From the NCBI GenBank assembly GCA_964413425.1, contig CAYPST010000112.1:1-13355 (forward strand): DNA of 13,355 nt, written 5' to 3'. Positions within the stretch are counted from its first letter, which is position 1, and each line of letters begins with the position of its first letter. The notes under the pieces were generated by a model. It was not told the DNA's origin, did no database searches, and saw only the letters and a program-made list of their open reading frames with translations. This DNA comes from DATFLS01 sp964413425 (GTDB taxonomy: Bacteria > Fidelibacterota > JAANXI01). Made by a program: the position numbers and the translations under genes. Positions 1 to 6,502 of this stretch are shown here, in pieces.

Positions 1-319
1 TACGAGCGACACACGGAAATGTTCGTGAAAACTGAGTTAACTTGATAGTCATATTAAATAATAATCAATTCCCGGTAATCTAAACTAATACATATCTCCG
101 GGTCGTTTTTAGAGTGGACTCACTACCTCCATCCAGAGCGTAAGGTCCAGTACGTCCAGTCTTTGCATCGATTGTCAATATTAATCATGCCAGTGGCCTG
201 AGGCCGTCCGGGGATTGAGTAGATTTTTTAACGACCAGCAGCAACGGTGAAGTGGCAGAAGTTCTACCAGCTGGCATATGAGTTCGCCTTCACCTGGTAC
301 AGCTGCTAATTTGAATTGA
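1..319. other. Gene-poor left end of the window
   Basis: No open reading frame with a ribosome-binding site could be supported on either strand here. The first 80 bases are A+T-rich and the rest is interrupted by stops in all frames I read. One short open stretch (232-309) has the feel of a protein C-terminus and is listed separately. The region may hold a decayed gene and the upstream control region of the regulator at 420. Confidence 0.4.
232..309 (+). pseudogene. Possible decayed C-terminal gene tail
   Basis: After an in-frame stop at 229-231, 25 sense codons run to a TAA at 307-309. They are rich in aromatic residues and use gene-like codons; the encoded end contains QLAYEFAFTWYSC. There is no start codon or ribosome-binding site, and upstream frames are closed by stops, so if real it is only the tail of a degraded or frameshifted gene. 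I could not assign a family. Chance is a serious alternative at this length. Confidence 0.18.
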
Positions 320-355
320 GATGAACTGTTCTATCTACGAAACAAATTTCTTTTT

Positions 356-368
356 CTTTGTTACAAAG
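356..368. promoter_or_regulatory. Dyad CTTTG-TTA-CAAAG ahead of the AlgB-like regulator
   Basis: A perfect 5-3-5 inverted repeat lies about 50 bases before the chosen start of the NtrC-class regulator. It is flanked by A+T-rich DNA (TATACATTATA at 371-381) that could hold a promoter -10 element, although no convincing -35 partner is visible. It could be an operator. The half-sites differ from the TTGCA/TGCAA dyads found downstream of the gene, so the same protein is not implied. Confidence 0.25.
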
Positions 369-419
369 CATATACATTATAAGAAGCGTTTAATGGATTT
401 GACCCCAGGAAGGCCTGCA

Positions 420-1778
420 ATGTCTGACACCTCACAGTGTTCACTTCCACTCCATGTGCTGGTGGTGGATGATGAGCTGAATATCCGAAAGACGCTCACT
501 TACTGTCTGGAGAAAGCCGGACACATGGTGCAGGCTGTGAGTACGGCAGATGACGCACTTCTCGCCACCAAACGGAGCGCGTTTGACCTTGCTTTCCTTG
601 ATCTGCGATTGAATGACCGGCATGGGCTGGATCTCATACCGGAGCTGCTCGACCAGGCTCCCTGGATGAAGATCGTGGTGATTACCGCCTACGCTTCTGT
701 TGAAACGGCGGTGGAAGCCATCAAGCGGGGAGCGACCGACTATATTCCGAAGCCGTTCGAACCGGATGAGGTGCAGTTGATTGCCGGTCAGGTGGCTGAC
801 CGGCGACAGCTCGAACTCCAGGTGGCGGAATTGCGGGAGCATCTGCAGTCGCTGCAACCGGGGATGGTATTCTCCAGCAGAGCGCCGGCTATGCAGCGGG
901 CCATTGACACGGCAAGAGAGGTGGCGGAGACCGAGGCCATCGTCCTCCTCACCGGCGAGAGCGGCACCGGGAAATCCATGCTGGCCCGGGCCATACACCA
1001 GTGGAGTCCTCACTCGAACAAGCCGCTGGCGGTGGTGTCCTGTCCCTCCTTATCTCCCCAGCTGCTGGAGAGTGAGTTATTCGGCCACGCCAAGGGCGCT
1101 TTCACCGGGGCCGTCCAGGAGAACCCGGGTCGCATTGCCACCTGCGACGGCGGCACCTTGTTTCTGGATGAGATCGGGGATTTGCCTCCGGGTATTCAAT
1201 CGAAATTACTGCGCTTTATCCAGGAACGGGAGTATGAACGGGTCGGTGATCCCGTGACCCGCCAGGCGGATGTGCGGATATTGGCGGCCACCAATGCGGA
1301 TTTAACCCAGGCTATACAGGAGGGCGCATTTCGGGAAGATCTTTACTACCGGTTGAATGTGATCGAGATCGAGATTCCGCCGCTCCGCAATCGTGCTGAG
1401 GATATCGAGTCGCTGGCTCAGGCCTTTCTGGGCTTCTTCAGCGAACGCAATCACACATCCTTTGCAGGATTCACCGACGATGCCATGGCTCTGCTCCGCT
1501 CCTATGCGTGGCCGGGGAATGTGCGGGAACTGCGCAATACCATCGAACGCGCGGTCATCCTTGGGAAACATGAGACCATCACCGTCGCAGATTTACCGGA
1601 GTCATTCCATTCCCGGGACGAACCAGTTCGACTTGGTGATCGGGTGCCGCTGGCCACCATCGAGGAAACCCATATCCGGCAGATCCTGGCCGCCACCGGT
1701 TCCCTCCAGGAAGCGGCGGAGATCCTGGGGATCGATCAGGCAACGCTCTGGCGCCGGCGAAAAGCCTACGGAATCTAG
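420..1778 (+). CDS. AlgB-like NtrC-class sigma-54 response regulator
   Basis: A 452-residue cytoplasmic transcription activator with the full NtrC layout. The receiver domain (about 10-125) has D17/D18, phospho-acceptor D61, T89 and K111. The AAA+ domain (about 150-385) has Walker A GESGTGKS (179-186), the sigma-54 contact loop GAFTGA (226-231) and Walker B GGTLFLDE (244-251). A Fis-type helix-turn-helix closes the protein (about 415-452). The stretches RFIQEREYERVGDPVTR and CLEKAGH, and the C-terminal IDQATLWRRRKAYGI, resemble AlgB of Pseudomonas as I remember it. The ATG at 420 follows AGGAAGG (407-413) by 6 bases; an in-frame upstream extension to 321 has no comparable site and would precede the receiver with non-conserved residues. 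The next gene is a KinB-like kinase, matching the algB-kinB pairing. In Pseudomonas that pair controls alginate production; the target here is unknown. No key residue is missing, so it should be phosphorylatable and able to engage sigma-54. Confidence 0.93.
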   Translation: MSDTSQCSLPLHVLVVDDELNIRKTLTYCLEKAGHMVQAVSTADDALLATKRSAFDLAFLDLRLNDRHGLDLIPELLDQAPWMKIVVITAYASVETAVEAIKRGATDYIPKPFEPDEVQLIAGQVADRRQLELQVAELREHLQSLQPGMVFSSRAPAMQRAIDTAREVAETEAIVLLTGESGTGKSMLARAIHQWSPHSNKPLAVVSCPSLSPQLLESELFGHAKGAFTGAVQENPGRIATCDGGTLFLDEIGDLPPGIQSKLLRFIQEREYERVGDPVTRQADVRILAATNADLTQAIQEGAFREDLYYRLNVIEIEIPPLRNRAEDIESLAQAFLGFFSERNHTSFAGFTDDAMALLRSYAWPGNVRELRNTIERAVILGKHETITVADLPESFHSRDEPVRLGDRVPLATIEETHIRQILAATGSLQEAAEILGIDQATLWRRRKAYGI

Positions 1779-1825
1779 CATAAGGCGCCAGCCTAATTGT
1801 GTACGGGCAGATTTGTGACAGCGCC

Positions 1826-1869
1826 TTGCAATTTGCAAGGTGCCTCTCCTCTTTGTTTGCATCCTGCAA
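1826..1869. promoter_or_regulatory. Paired TTGCA-N3-TGCAA dyads, candidate activator sites
   Basis: Two copies of the same inverted repeat occur between the regulator and the kinase: TTGCA-ATT-TGCAA (1826-1838) and TTGCA-TCC-TGCAA (1857-1869). Their centres are 31 bases apart, very close to three helical turns, so both lie on the same DNA face. Paired, helically phased dyads upstream of a promoter are typical of NtrC-class enhancer sites, and the gene just upstream encodes such an activator. The first copy sits in a longer imperfect hairpin (1821-1843), so it could also act in termination of the regulator transcript, but no T-run follows directly. Binding by the neighbouring regulator is inference. 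Confidence 0.5.
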
Positions 1870-1924
1870 GCTCACTGAACCCATCTTCACCCCGTAAAGC
1901 CTGATTTTACAGGAAATATCAATA

Positions 1925-1940
1925 TGGTATACGTATTGTA
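1925..1940 (+). promoter_or_regulatory. Weak sigma-54-like -24/-12 element
   Basis: TGGTATACGTATTGTA fits the sigma-54 pattern TGGCAYR-N4-TTGCW apart from T for C in both the -24 and -12 blocks. The spacing between the GG and the -12 G is correct. The -12 GC is replaced by GT, a serious departure. Initiation would fall near 1951, which agrees with the two dyads lying at about -119 and -88. However, it would place the transcript start at the first possible start codons of the kinase, so translation would have to start at the ATG at 1971 or be leaderless. Confidence 0.25.
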
Positions 1941-1955
1941 ACAGGAACAATGATT

Positions 1956-3833
1956 ATGAGAACACCTGGGATGACATTCCGGAAGAAAATTTTACTTGGG
2001 TACGGCGTCGCCTTCCTGCTGATGGGAATCGTGATCATCTGGGCTATCAGCACGTTGTTGGGACTGGGCAGGGCCAGCACCGCTATTTTGCAGGAGAATT
2101 ACCGGAGTATTCTGGCAGCCGAGAGTATGCTGAATGCCATTGAACGACAGGACAGTGCGATTCTGCTGGGGTTTGTCGGGCGGGGTGACGAGGGACGGCA
2201 GCTGTTCCGGACCAATGAAGCCGAGTTTCTGCAGTGGTTGAGCCGGGCCCGCGATAATATTACGCTGGATGAGGAGAGCTCCATCATTCCGACCATTGAT
2301 TCAGCGTATACGGCTTATCTGTCGCAGGTCTCGCGTTTGCAGATGCTGCAGAATGAGGCCTCTGATGCAGCCAAGACATTGTATGCCGAGACCATTTATC
2401 CTGGGTTCACCCGAATTCAGCACGCGTTGCACCAGCTCCGCAGCATCAATCAGGAGGCAATGTACGAGGCCAGTGATCATGCCCGGACGGTTGCGCGCCA
2501 GGCCATCTGGTCCACGGCTGCGGTCGGGGTTGCCGGGATTGTTCTGGGCATTCTGTTCAGTGTCGTCATCTCCGGACAGATCACCCGGCCGGTGCAGCGC
2601 CTGATGGAGGCGGCACGCAGTCTCGCTTCCGGAGATTATCAGGTGCGCGTGCGATCCGAGAGCCGGGATGAATTAGGCCGGTTGGCGGAGGAATTTAACC
2701 GGATGGCTGACGAACTGGCACGGTTCCATCGCCTGAATATCGACCAAATGCTGGCGGAGAAGCAGAAAAGCGAGGCCATTCTCGCCAGTATCGAAGATGG
2801 TATTCTTGTCCTCGATCGAGAGGAACAGGTGATGAATATGAATCGTCCGGCGGAACGCCTCTTCAACGTGACCATCCGCGATGATCAATCTTCCGTGCAC
2901 ATGACATCAATCCTCAGTGATACCCAACTACTCGAACAGATTCGGACCGCCTTGCGGTCCGGCAAAGGTTTACAGACCCACGATGAACAGCGTATCATCA
3001 GGTTGTCCCCTGAGGGGAACACCCGGTATTTCTCGTATACGGTCACCCCGATCCGCGGGAAGGAGCGACATTTACTCGGAGTCGTGGTGCATATGTCGGA
3101 TGTCACCCGGCTGAAAGAGTTAGATCAGCTGAAGAGTGAGTTCGTCATGGCCGCCTCGCATGAACTCCGGACCCCGCTCACCAGCATCGGCATGAGTATC
3201 GGGCTCCTGAAAGAACATGTCAGCGAGAAGCTGGAGGCGAAAGATCGGGAACTGCTGGATGCGGCCCAGTCGGAGTTGCGGCAGTTAAAAGCGCTGGTCA
3301 GCGATCTGCTGGATCTCTCACGGATTGAGACCGGGCAAATCACTATGCAGTACCATTCCACACCGGTGGCGATATTTGCTGAACGAGTCCGGTCGGTGTT
3401 TGCCACCCAGCTGGACGAGAAAGCGGTTACCCTGGAGGTTTCCATTCCCCAGAATCTGCCCCCGGTCCGGGCCGATGCCAATAAAATCACCTGGGTGATT
3501 ACCAATTTAGTCTCGAATGCGCTCCGATATGTGGAGAGTGGCGGGCATATCTGGTTTGAAGCCACCCACAACGGGCCGTTTGTGCGGATGGCGGTCCGGG
3601 ATGACGGTCCCGGTATTCCGCCGGAAGATCAGTCCCGGATCTTTCAGAAGTTCGTGCAGCTGGGTAATTCGGGAGATTCCGAGGGATCCGGGCTCGGCCT
3701 GGCTATCTGCAAAGAAATTGTCCGGGCACACGGCGGGATCATTTGGGTGGAATCAACAGGGGGAGAGGGCAGCTCCTTCTTGTTTACGCTCCCCGTTACC
3801 CACAATATGAGCGGAGAGAACCGCAGTGGATGA
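1956..3833 (+). CDS. KinB-like membrane sensor histidine kinase
   Basis: A 625-residue sensor kinase. TM1 lies at about 12-34, followed by a mostly helical periplasmic domain of about 150 residues and TM2 at about 185-205. Then come a HAMP linker (about 205-258), a PAS domain (about 270-385), HisKA with the phospho-histidine H402 in SHELRTP, and an ATPase domain with N-box asparagines N517/N521, G1 box DDGPGI (549-554) and G2 box GSGLGL (577-582). The order and several local stretches recall KinB, the partner of AlgB, and an AlgB-like gene lies just upstream. Starts are ambiguous: the ATG at 1956 is 7 bases after AGGAAC (1943-1948) and was chosen; the ATG at 1950 is too close to that site; the ATG at 1971 would begin directly at MTFRKKILL, as kinases of this kind often do. 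The gene overlaps the next response regulator by 8 bases, so the two are likely translated together. The periplasmic signal is unknown. Confidence 0.92.
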   Translation: MRTPGMTFRKKILLGYGVAFLLMGIVIIWAISTLLGLGRASTAILQENYRSILAAESMLNAIERQDSAILLGFVGRGDEGRQLFRTNEAEFLQWLSRARDNITLDEESSIIPTIDSAYTAYLSQVSRLQMLQNEASDAAKTLYAETIYPGFTRIQHALHQLRSINQEAMYEASDHARTVARQAIWSTAAVGVAGIVLGILFSVVISGQITRPVQRLMEAARSLASGDYQVRVRSESRDELGRLAEEFNRMADELARFHRLNIDQMLAEKQKSEAILASIEDGILVLDREEQVMNMNRPAERLFNVTIRDDQSSVHMTSILSDTQLLEQIRTALRSGKGLQTHDEQRIIRLSPEGNTRYFSYTVTPIRGKERHLLGVVVHMSDVTRLKELDQLKSEFVMAASHELRTPLTSIGMSIGLLKEHVSEKLEAKDRELLDAAQSELRQLKALVSDLLDLSRIETGQITMQYHSTPVAIFAERVRSVFATQLDEKAVTLEVSIPQNLPPVRADANKITWVITNLVSNALRYVESGGHIWFEATHNGPFVRMAVRDDGPGIPPEDQSRIFQKFVQLGNSGDSEGSGLGLAICKEIVRAHGGIIWVESTGGEGSSFLFTLPVTHNMSGENRSG

Positions 3834-4491
3834 AGAGAAAACCGTGCTGATTGTCGATGACGATCGCCATATCCGGTTGTTACTCAGCCGGGTGCTGGAA
3901 GAGATGGGATTCGCGGTGGAGACCGAGGTCAATGGGAAAGACGCACTGAAAAAAATCCGCCGCAATTCCTATCGCCTGGTGTTGCTGGATTTGAATCTCT
4001 CGGGCTTGGACGGATTGGCGGTGCTGCACCGTCTCCACGCTGAACAGATTCCGGCATTTGTTATTGTGATCACAGCTTACGGAACCATTGAACGGGCAGT
4101 GGAAGCCATGCAATTGGGCGCAACAGACTTCGTGCAGAAACCGTTTGAACCCGAGGATATTCGATCTATTGTGAAGAAAACGCTCTCCCGGAAACGCTCC
4201 TGGACGGAGAAACAATATCACCAATGTCTGAAAAAAATCCGGGAGTATCTGCGAACCTCGCATTACGAAAGAGCACACGCCCTGGCGCGAGAGGCGATTA
4301 CTGCAAATCCGGACCGTGTGGAAGTGTATAATCTCCTGGGAGTCCTGCTGGAAATCCGCGGTCAGACTGAGGAGGCCCAGAAGCTGTACCGTGCGGCCCT
4401 GGGAATTGAGCCAACCTATCGACCAGCGGCAGACAATCTGGATCGGATTACCTGCAACCTGGTCGGTGGCAAGTTGCATCTCGGTGACTGA
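3826..4491 (+). CDS. Response regulator with TPR-like C-terminus
   Basis: A 221-residue protein with an N-terminal receiver domain (1-120): acidic D11-D13, phospho-acceptor D55, T83 and K105 are all present, so it should accept phosphate. Instead of a DNA-binding or enzymatic output domain it carries helical repeats (about 130-212) that read as TPR: the segments around AREAITANPDRVEVYNLLG and AQKLYRAALGIEPTYRPA have TPR spacing. Output is therefore probably protein-protein interaction. The GTG start at 3826 follows GGAGAG (3813-3818) by 7 bases and overlaps the kinase stop, implying translational coupling and the same phosphorelay. The ATG at 3830 is in another frame. The TrkA-N genes downstream are possible interaction partners, but nothing in the sequence proves it. 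It is the second receiver protein next to one kinase. Confidence 0.88.
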   Translation: MDEEKTVLIVDDDRHIRLLLSRVLEEMGFAVETEVNGKDALKKIRRNSYRLVLLDLNLSGLDGLAVLHRLHAEQIPAFVIVITAYGTIERAVEAMQLGATDFVQKPFEPEDIRSIVKKTLSRKRSWTEKQYHQCLKKIREYLRTSHYERAHALAREAITANPDRVEVYNLLGVLLEIRGQTEEAQKLYRAALGIEPTYRPAADNLDRITCNLVGGKLHLGD

Positions 4492-4516
4492 GGTTCCGGC
4501 GAGCGTGATCATCGTG

Positions 4517-4524
4517 AAAGGAGG
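4517..4524 (+). promoter_or_regulatory. Strong ribosome-binding site fixing a TTG start
   Basis: AAAGGAGG is a near-perfect Shine-Dalgarno sequence ending 7 bases before TTG at 4532. It decides the start of the first TrkA-N protein, because in-frame codons upstream overlap the preceding gene and lack such a site. Confidence 0.75.
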
Positions 4525-4531
4525 AACCATA

Positions 4532-4954
4532 TTGAAATCGCAAGAAACATATATCCTGGTTGTTGGCTGCGGACGGGTAGGAAAAGCGATCGTAACCCAT
4601 CTCCACGGAACGGGACATCCTCTCGTGGTGATCGATAAGAACGCCAGCGCCCTGGAAGAGATTGCGGTGGGATTCGAGGGGGTGCGGATTACCGGTGACG
4701 CCACGGAATTGGCCGTGCTGGAACGGGGACACATTCGTCAGGCTGGCGAAGTGATCGCCGCCACCAGTGTGGATACGGTGAATCTGATGGTGACTCAGGT
4801 CGCACGAAAACTCTATGGAATAAGCAATGTGCGGGCTCGTGTATACCATCCTGCAATGGAATCTGTATATCGGGAGCGAGGAATTCCATCGTTCTCGCCT
4901 GCTGAACTGGCTGCCGAGATCGTCAGAGGTACTCACACATCCCCGGAGTATTAA
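4532..4954 (+). CDS. Single-domain TrkA-N (RCK-N) protein, canonical site
   Basis: A 140-residue Rossmann-fold protein of the TrkA-N/RCK-N family, the NAD(H)- or nucleotide-sensing module of K+ uptake and channel systems. The dinucleotide loop GCGRVG (12-17) is canonical. D35 at the end of the second strand fits NAD ribose binding, and ITGDAT (53-58) matches the family's GDAT motif. The RCK-C domain present in full TrkA or KtrA is absent. It starts at TTG 4532, after a very strong ribosome-binding site. It lies 40 bases after the response regulator and 10 bases before a second TrkA-N gene, so the two probably form a pair. No TrkH, KtrB or channel gene is in the window; the nearest transporter is the APC-USP permease at 6017-8375. 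Family assignment is firm, the transport partner is inferred. Confidence 0.85.
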   Translation: MKSQETYILVVGCGRVGKAIVTHLHGTGHPLVVIDKNASALEEIAVGFEGVRITGDATELAVLERGHIRQAGEVIAATSVDTVNLMVTQVARKLYGISNVRARVYHPAMESVYRERGIPSFSPAELAAEIVRGTHTSPEY

Positions 4955-4964
4955 AGGAAGTCGT

Positions 4965-5390
4965 ATGCATATCATCCTGGCAGGAAACGGAAAATATTTA
5001 TATTTCCTGTTTTTATCTCTTGCGGCAAGAGGCGCGTCAGTCACGGTGGTGAACAATGACCATGAGGAATGCACCCGACTGGCACAACAGCAGAGAGGAA
5101 CCGTTCTGGAAGGGGAATATATCTTTCCAAATCTGTTGGAAGAGGCCGGAGCACATCATGCCGATGCGGTTATTGCGCTGGCCCCCACGGATCATGAGAA
5201 CCTGTCTGTCGGACAGCTGGCACTGATGCGATTTCAGGTTCCCCGGGCATTGGCGATCGTGAATGATCCGGAGAATGAGCAGGTATTTGCAGCATTCGGT
5301 ATACAAACGTTGTCCCCTGTCAGGCTGGTAACCGACCTCCTGTATATGAAGGATTCGAGAAAAGAAAATACTGATATCACGGATGGTTAA
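4965..5390 (+). CDS. Second single-domain TrkA-N protein, degenerate site
   Basis: A 141-residue protein of the same TrkA-N fold as the gene before it. The overall pattern is kept (for example LLEEAGAHHADAVIALAPTD, the part after the GDAT position), but the nucleotide site is altered. The glycine loop reads GNGKYL (7-12), lacking the third glycine. The acidic residue at the end of strand two is asparagine (N30), and GDAT is replaced by GEYI. It may have lost NAD binding and serve as a structural or regulatory partner in a heterodimer. Like its neighbour it has no RCK-C domain. The ATG at 4965 follows AAAGGAAG (4953-4960) by 4 bases; longer in-frame starts overlap the previous gene and were rejected. 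The likely operon is kinase, response regulator and both TrkA-N genes. Confidence 0.82.
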   Translation: MHIILAGNGKYLYFLFLSLAARGASVTVVNNDHEECTRLAQQQRGTVLEGEYIFPNLLEEAGAHHADAVIALAPTDHENLSVGQLALMRFQVPRALAIVNDPENEQVFAAFGIQTLSPVRLVTDLLYMKDSRKENTDITDG

Positions 5391-5436
5391 AGCGTAAACA
5401 CTGGAATCACTGAGAGTATTATATACGGAGAAAAGA

Positions 5437-5481
5437 ATGTACGCGGTCTGGGAACACGGCGAAACTGAGGCGTCCACATGA
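5437..5481 (+). CDS. Possible 14-residue leader peptide
   Basis: ATG at 5437 encodes MYAVWEHGETEAST and stops at 5479-5481. It is preceded by GGAG (5427-5430) at a 6-base spacing and by an A+T-rich TATTATATAC (5417-5426) that could be a -10 element. The stop is immediately followed by the ribosome-binding site of the zinc-ribbon gene at 5503, so translation of the leader could influence that gene. There is no run of one amino acid as in classical attenuators. Could easily be chance. Confidence 0.2.
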   Translation: MYAVWEHGETEAST

Positions 5482-5502
5482 CAGGAAGGAGCGCAACATT
5501 TC

Positions 5503-5790
5503 ATGGCTCGGGTACGGTGCCCTAACTGTAAGACCTATCGGACATACAATATCAAGAAGCGTTTGGCCAAATTGAGTGCCCTTTCCGGGCTCTTGGCAAT
5601 CGGCTGGTTCTCCTCCACCGGAACATTCGTCTGGGAGATACGATACGGAGGAACCGCAGTCTTCCTGCTGGGATGCCTCGTCTTGCTCGGCGTCTCAATT
5701 CGAAAGGAAAATATCCAGTATTGTCGTCAGTGCCGGATGCACTTTTATCCGGAGAATGTGGAAGGCTCAATTTTTAATCAGTTTCACTAA
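5503..5790 (+). CDS. Small two-TM protein with split zinc ribbon
   Basis: A 95-residue protein that I do not recognise as a named family. It has a CPNC knuckle at residues 6-9, two predicted membrane helices (about 24-43 and 49-66) and a second knuckle CRQC at 74-77. With two helices, both ends face the same side, probably the cytoplasm, so the four cysteines could form one zinc site tying the termini together. The basic residues beside the first helix (KKRLAK) support a cytoplasmic N-terminus. The ATG at 5503 follows AGGAAGGAG (5483-5491) by 11 bases, slightly long. It lies between the TrkA-N genes and the transporter, with intergenic gaps of 112 and 226 bases, so it may have its own promoter. 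Function unknown. Confidence 0.72.
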   Translation: MARVRCPNCKTYRTYNIKKRLAKLSALSGLLAIGWFSSTGTFVWEIRYGGTAVFLLGCLVLLGVSIRKENIQYCRQCRMHFYPENVEGSIFNQFH

Positions 5791-6016
5791 TGGAATTGGC
5801 ACAGAACTGTGGAGCGAGACGGCAGGATCGGGAGCTGGTAGGCATCAACTACGCCCGGAGCCCAAGAAACTGCATAAAGATGGACCGGAACTGCTCATAG
5901 GAGCTTTCACACATATTGACTGATTTACCACCTACCACTGTGTCTCTTCACCAACCAATGAATTCGTAGCCATCGGATGTTTCGATAAGGAATCGGGAAA
6001 GCAGGAGAACGCACGG

Positions 6017-6502
6017 ATGCCCAGGAGCAGAACACAGTCGGAAAGTGTCGAACTTAACCGGGACCTCCGATTGTTCGACATCACCATGATCGGGGTCGGA
6101 GCCATGATCGGTGCCGGTATTTTTGTGCTCACCGGGCTGGCGGCCGGCGCTGCCGGACCAGCATTAATTCTGGCCTTCGGGCTCAACGGGATCGTGACGA
6201 TTTTTACGGCGATGGTGTATGCCGAGCTTGGATCCGCCATCCCGGAGGCCGGCGGTGGGTATCTCTGGGTGAAAGAAGGACTCCCCGGCGGGAACGCGTT
6301 TCAGGCGGGCTGGATGAGCTGGTTTGCCCATGCTGTGGCCGGGAGTTTGTACGCCTCGGGATTCGGATCCTTTTTGAATGAAGCCCTGAATTCCCTGGGA
6401 TATCACCTTGACACGTTCCTCCCACAGGCGGTGGTGACCCGCGGCTTCGGGGGTGGTGATCGTGCTTATCTTTCTCTACATCAATTACCGGGGGGCGTCT
6501 GA
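6017..6502 (+). CDS. APC permease, N-terminal part before a frameshift
   Basis: The start of an amino acid-polyamine-organocation (APC) superfamily permease. TM1 contains the glycine-rich unwound segment GVGAMIGAGIFVLTG (about 26-40), which forms the substrate and ion site in this family. TM2 ends in the conserved YAELGSAIPEAGGGY, and TM3 lies around 95-115. The reading frame agrees with the family up to about residue 145, then leaves it and stops at 6500-6502. The continuation lies in the next frame from 6453. Removing one G from the G5 run at 6449-6453 restores a continuous protein, with the break at the start of TM4. The ATG at 6017 has AGGAGA (6003-6008) 8 bases upstream. On its own this 161-residue product cannot be a working permease. 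It is either a sequencing error, a real mutation or a +1 frameshift site. Confidence 0.82.
   Translation: MPRSRTQSESVELNRDLRLFDITMIGVGAMIGAGIFVLTGLAAGAAGPALILAFGLNGIVTIFTAMVYAELGSAIPEAGGGYLWVKEGLPGGNAFQAGWMSWFAHAVAGSLYASGFGSFLNEALNSLGYHLDTFLPQAVVTRGFGGGDRAYLSLHQLPGGV

Noticed and set aside
271..287. CTGGCATA as a sigma-54 -24 element before the AlgB-like gene
   Set aside because: The -12 block reads TTCG in place of TTGC, losing the invariant GC, and it falls within a possible coding remnant.
321..419. N-terminal extension of the AlgB-like regulator
   Set aside because: The extension lacks a ribosome-binding site and precedes the receiver with residues unlike the family, while ATG 420 has a strong site at good spacing.
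3880..4734. Long minus-strand open frame (284 codons)
   Set aside because: It lies antisense to the receiver-TPR gene and the first TrkA-N gene, both of which have clear family motifs and ribosome-binding sites. The frame has no recognisable domain.
5796..5812. TTGGCACA as a sigma-54 -24 element before the permease
   Set aside because: The -24 half is good, but no GC occurs at the required distance for the -12 block and the site is over 200 bases from the start codon.
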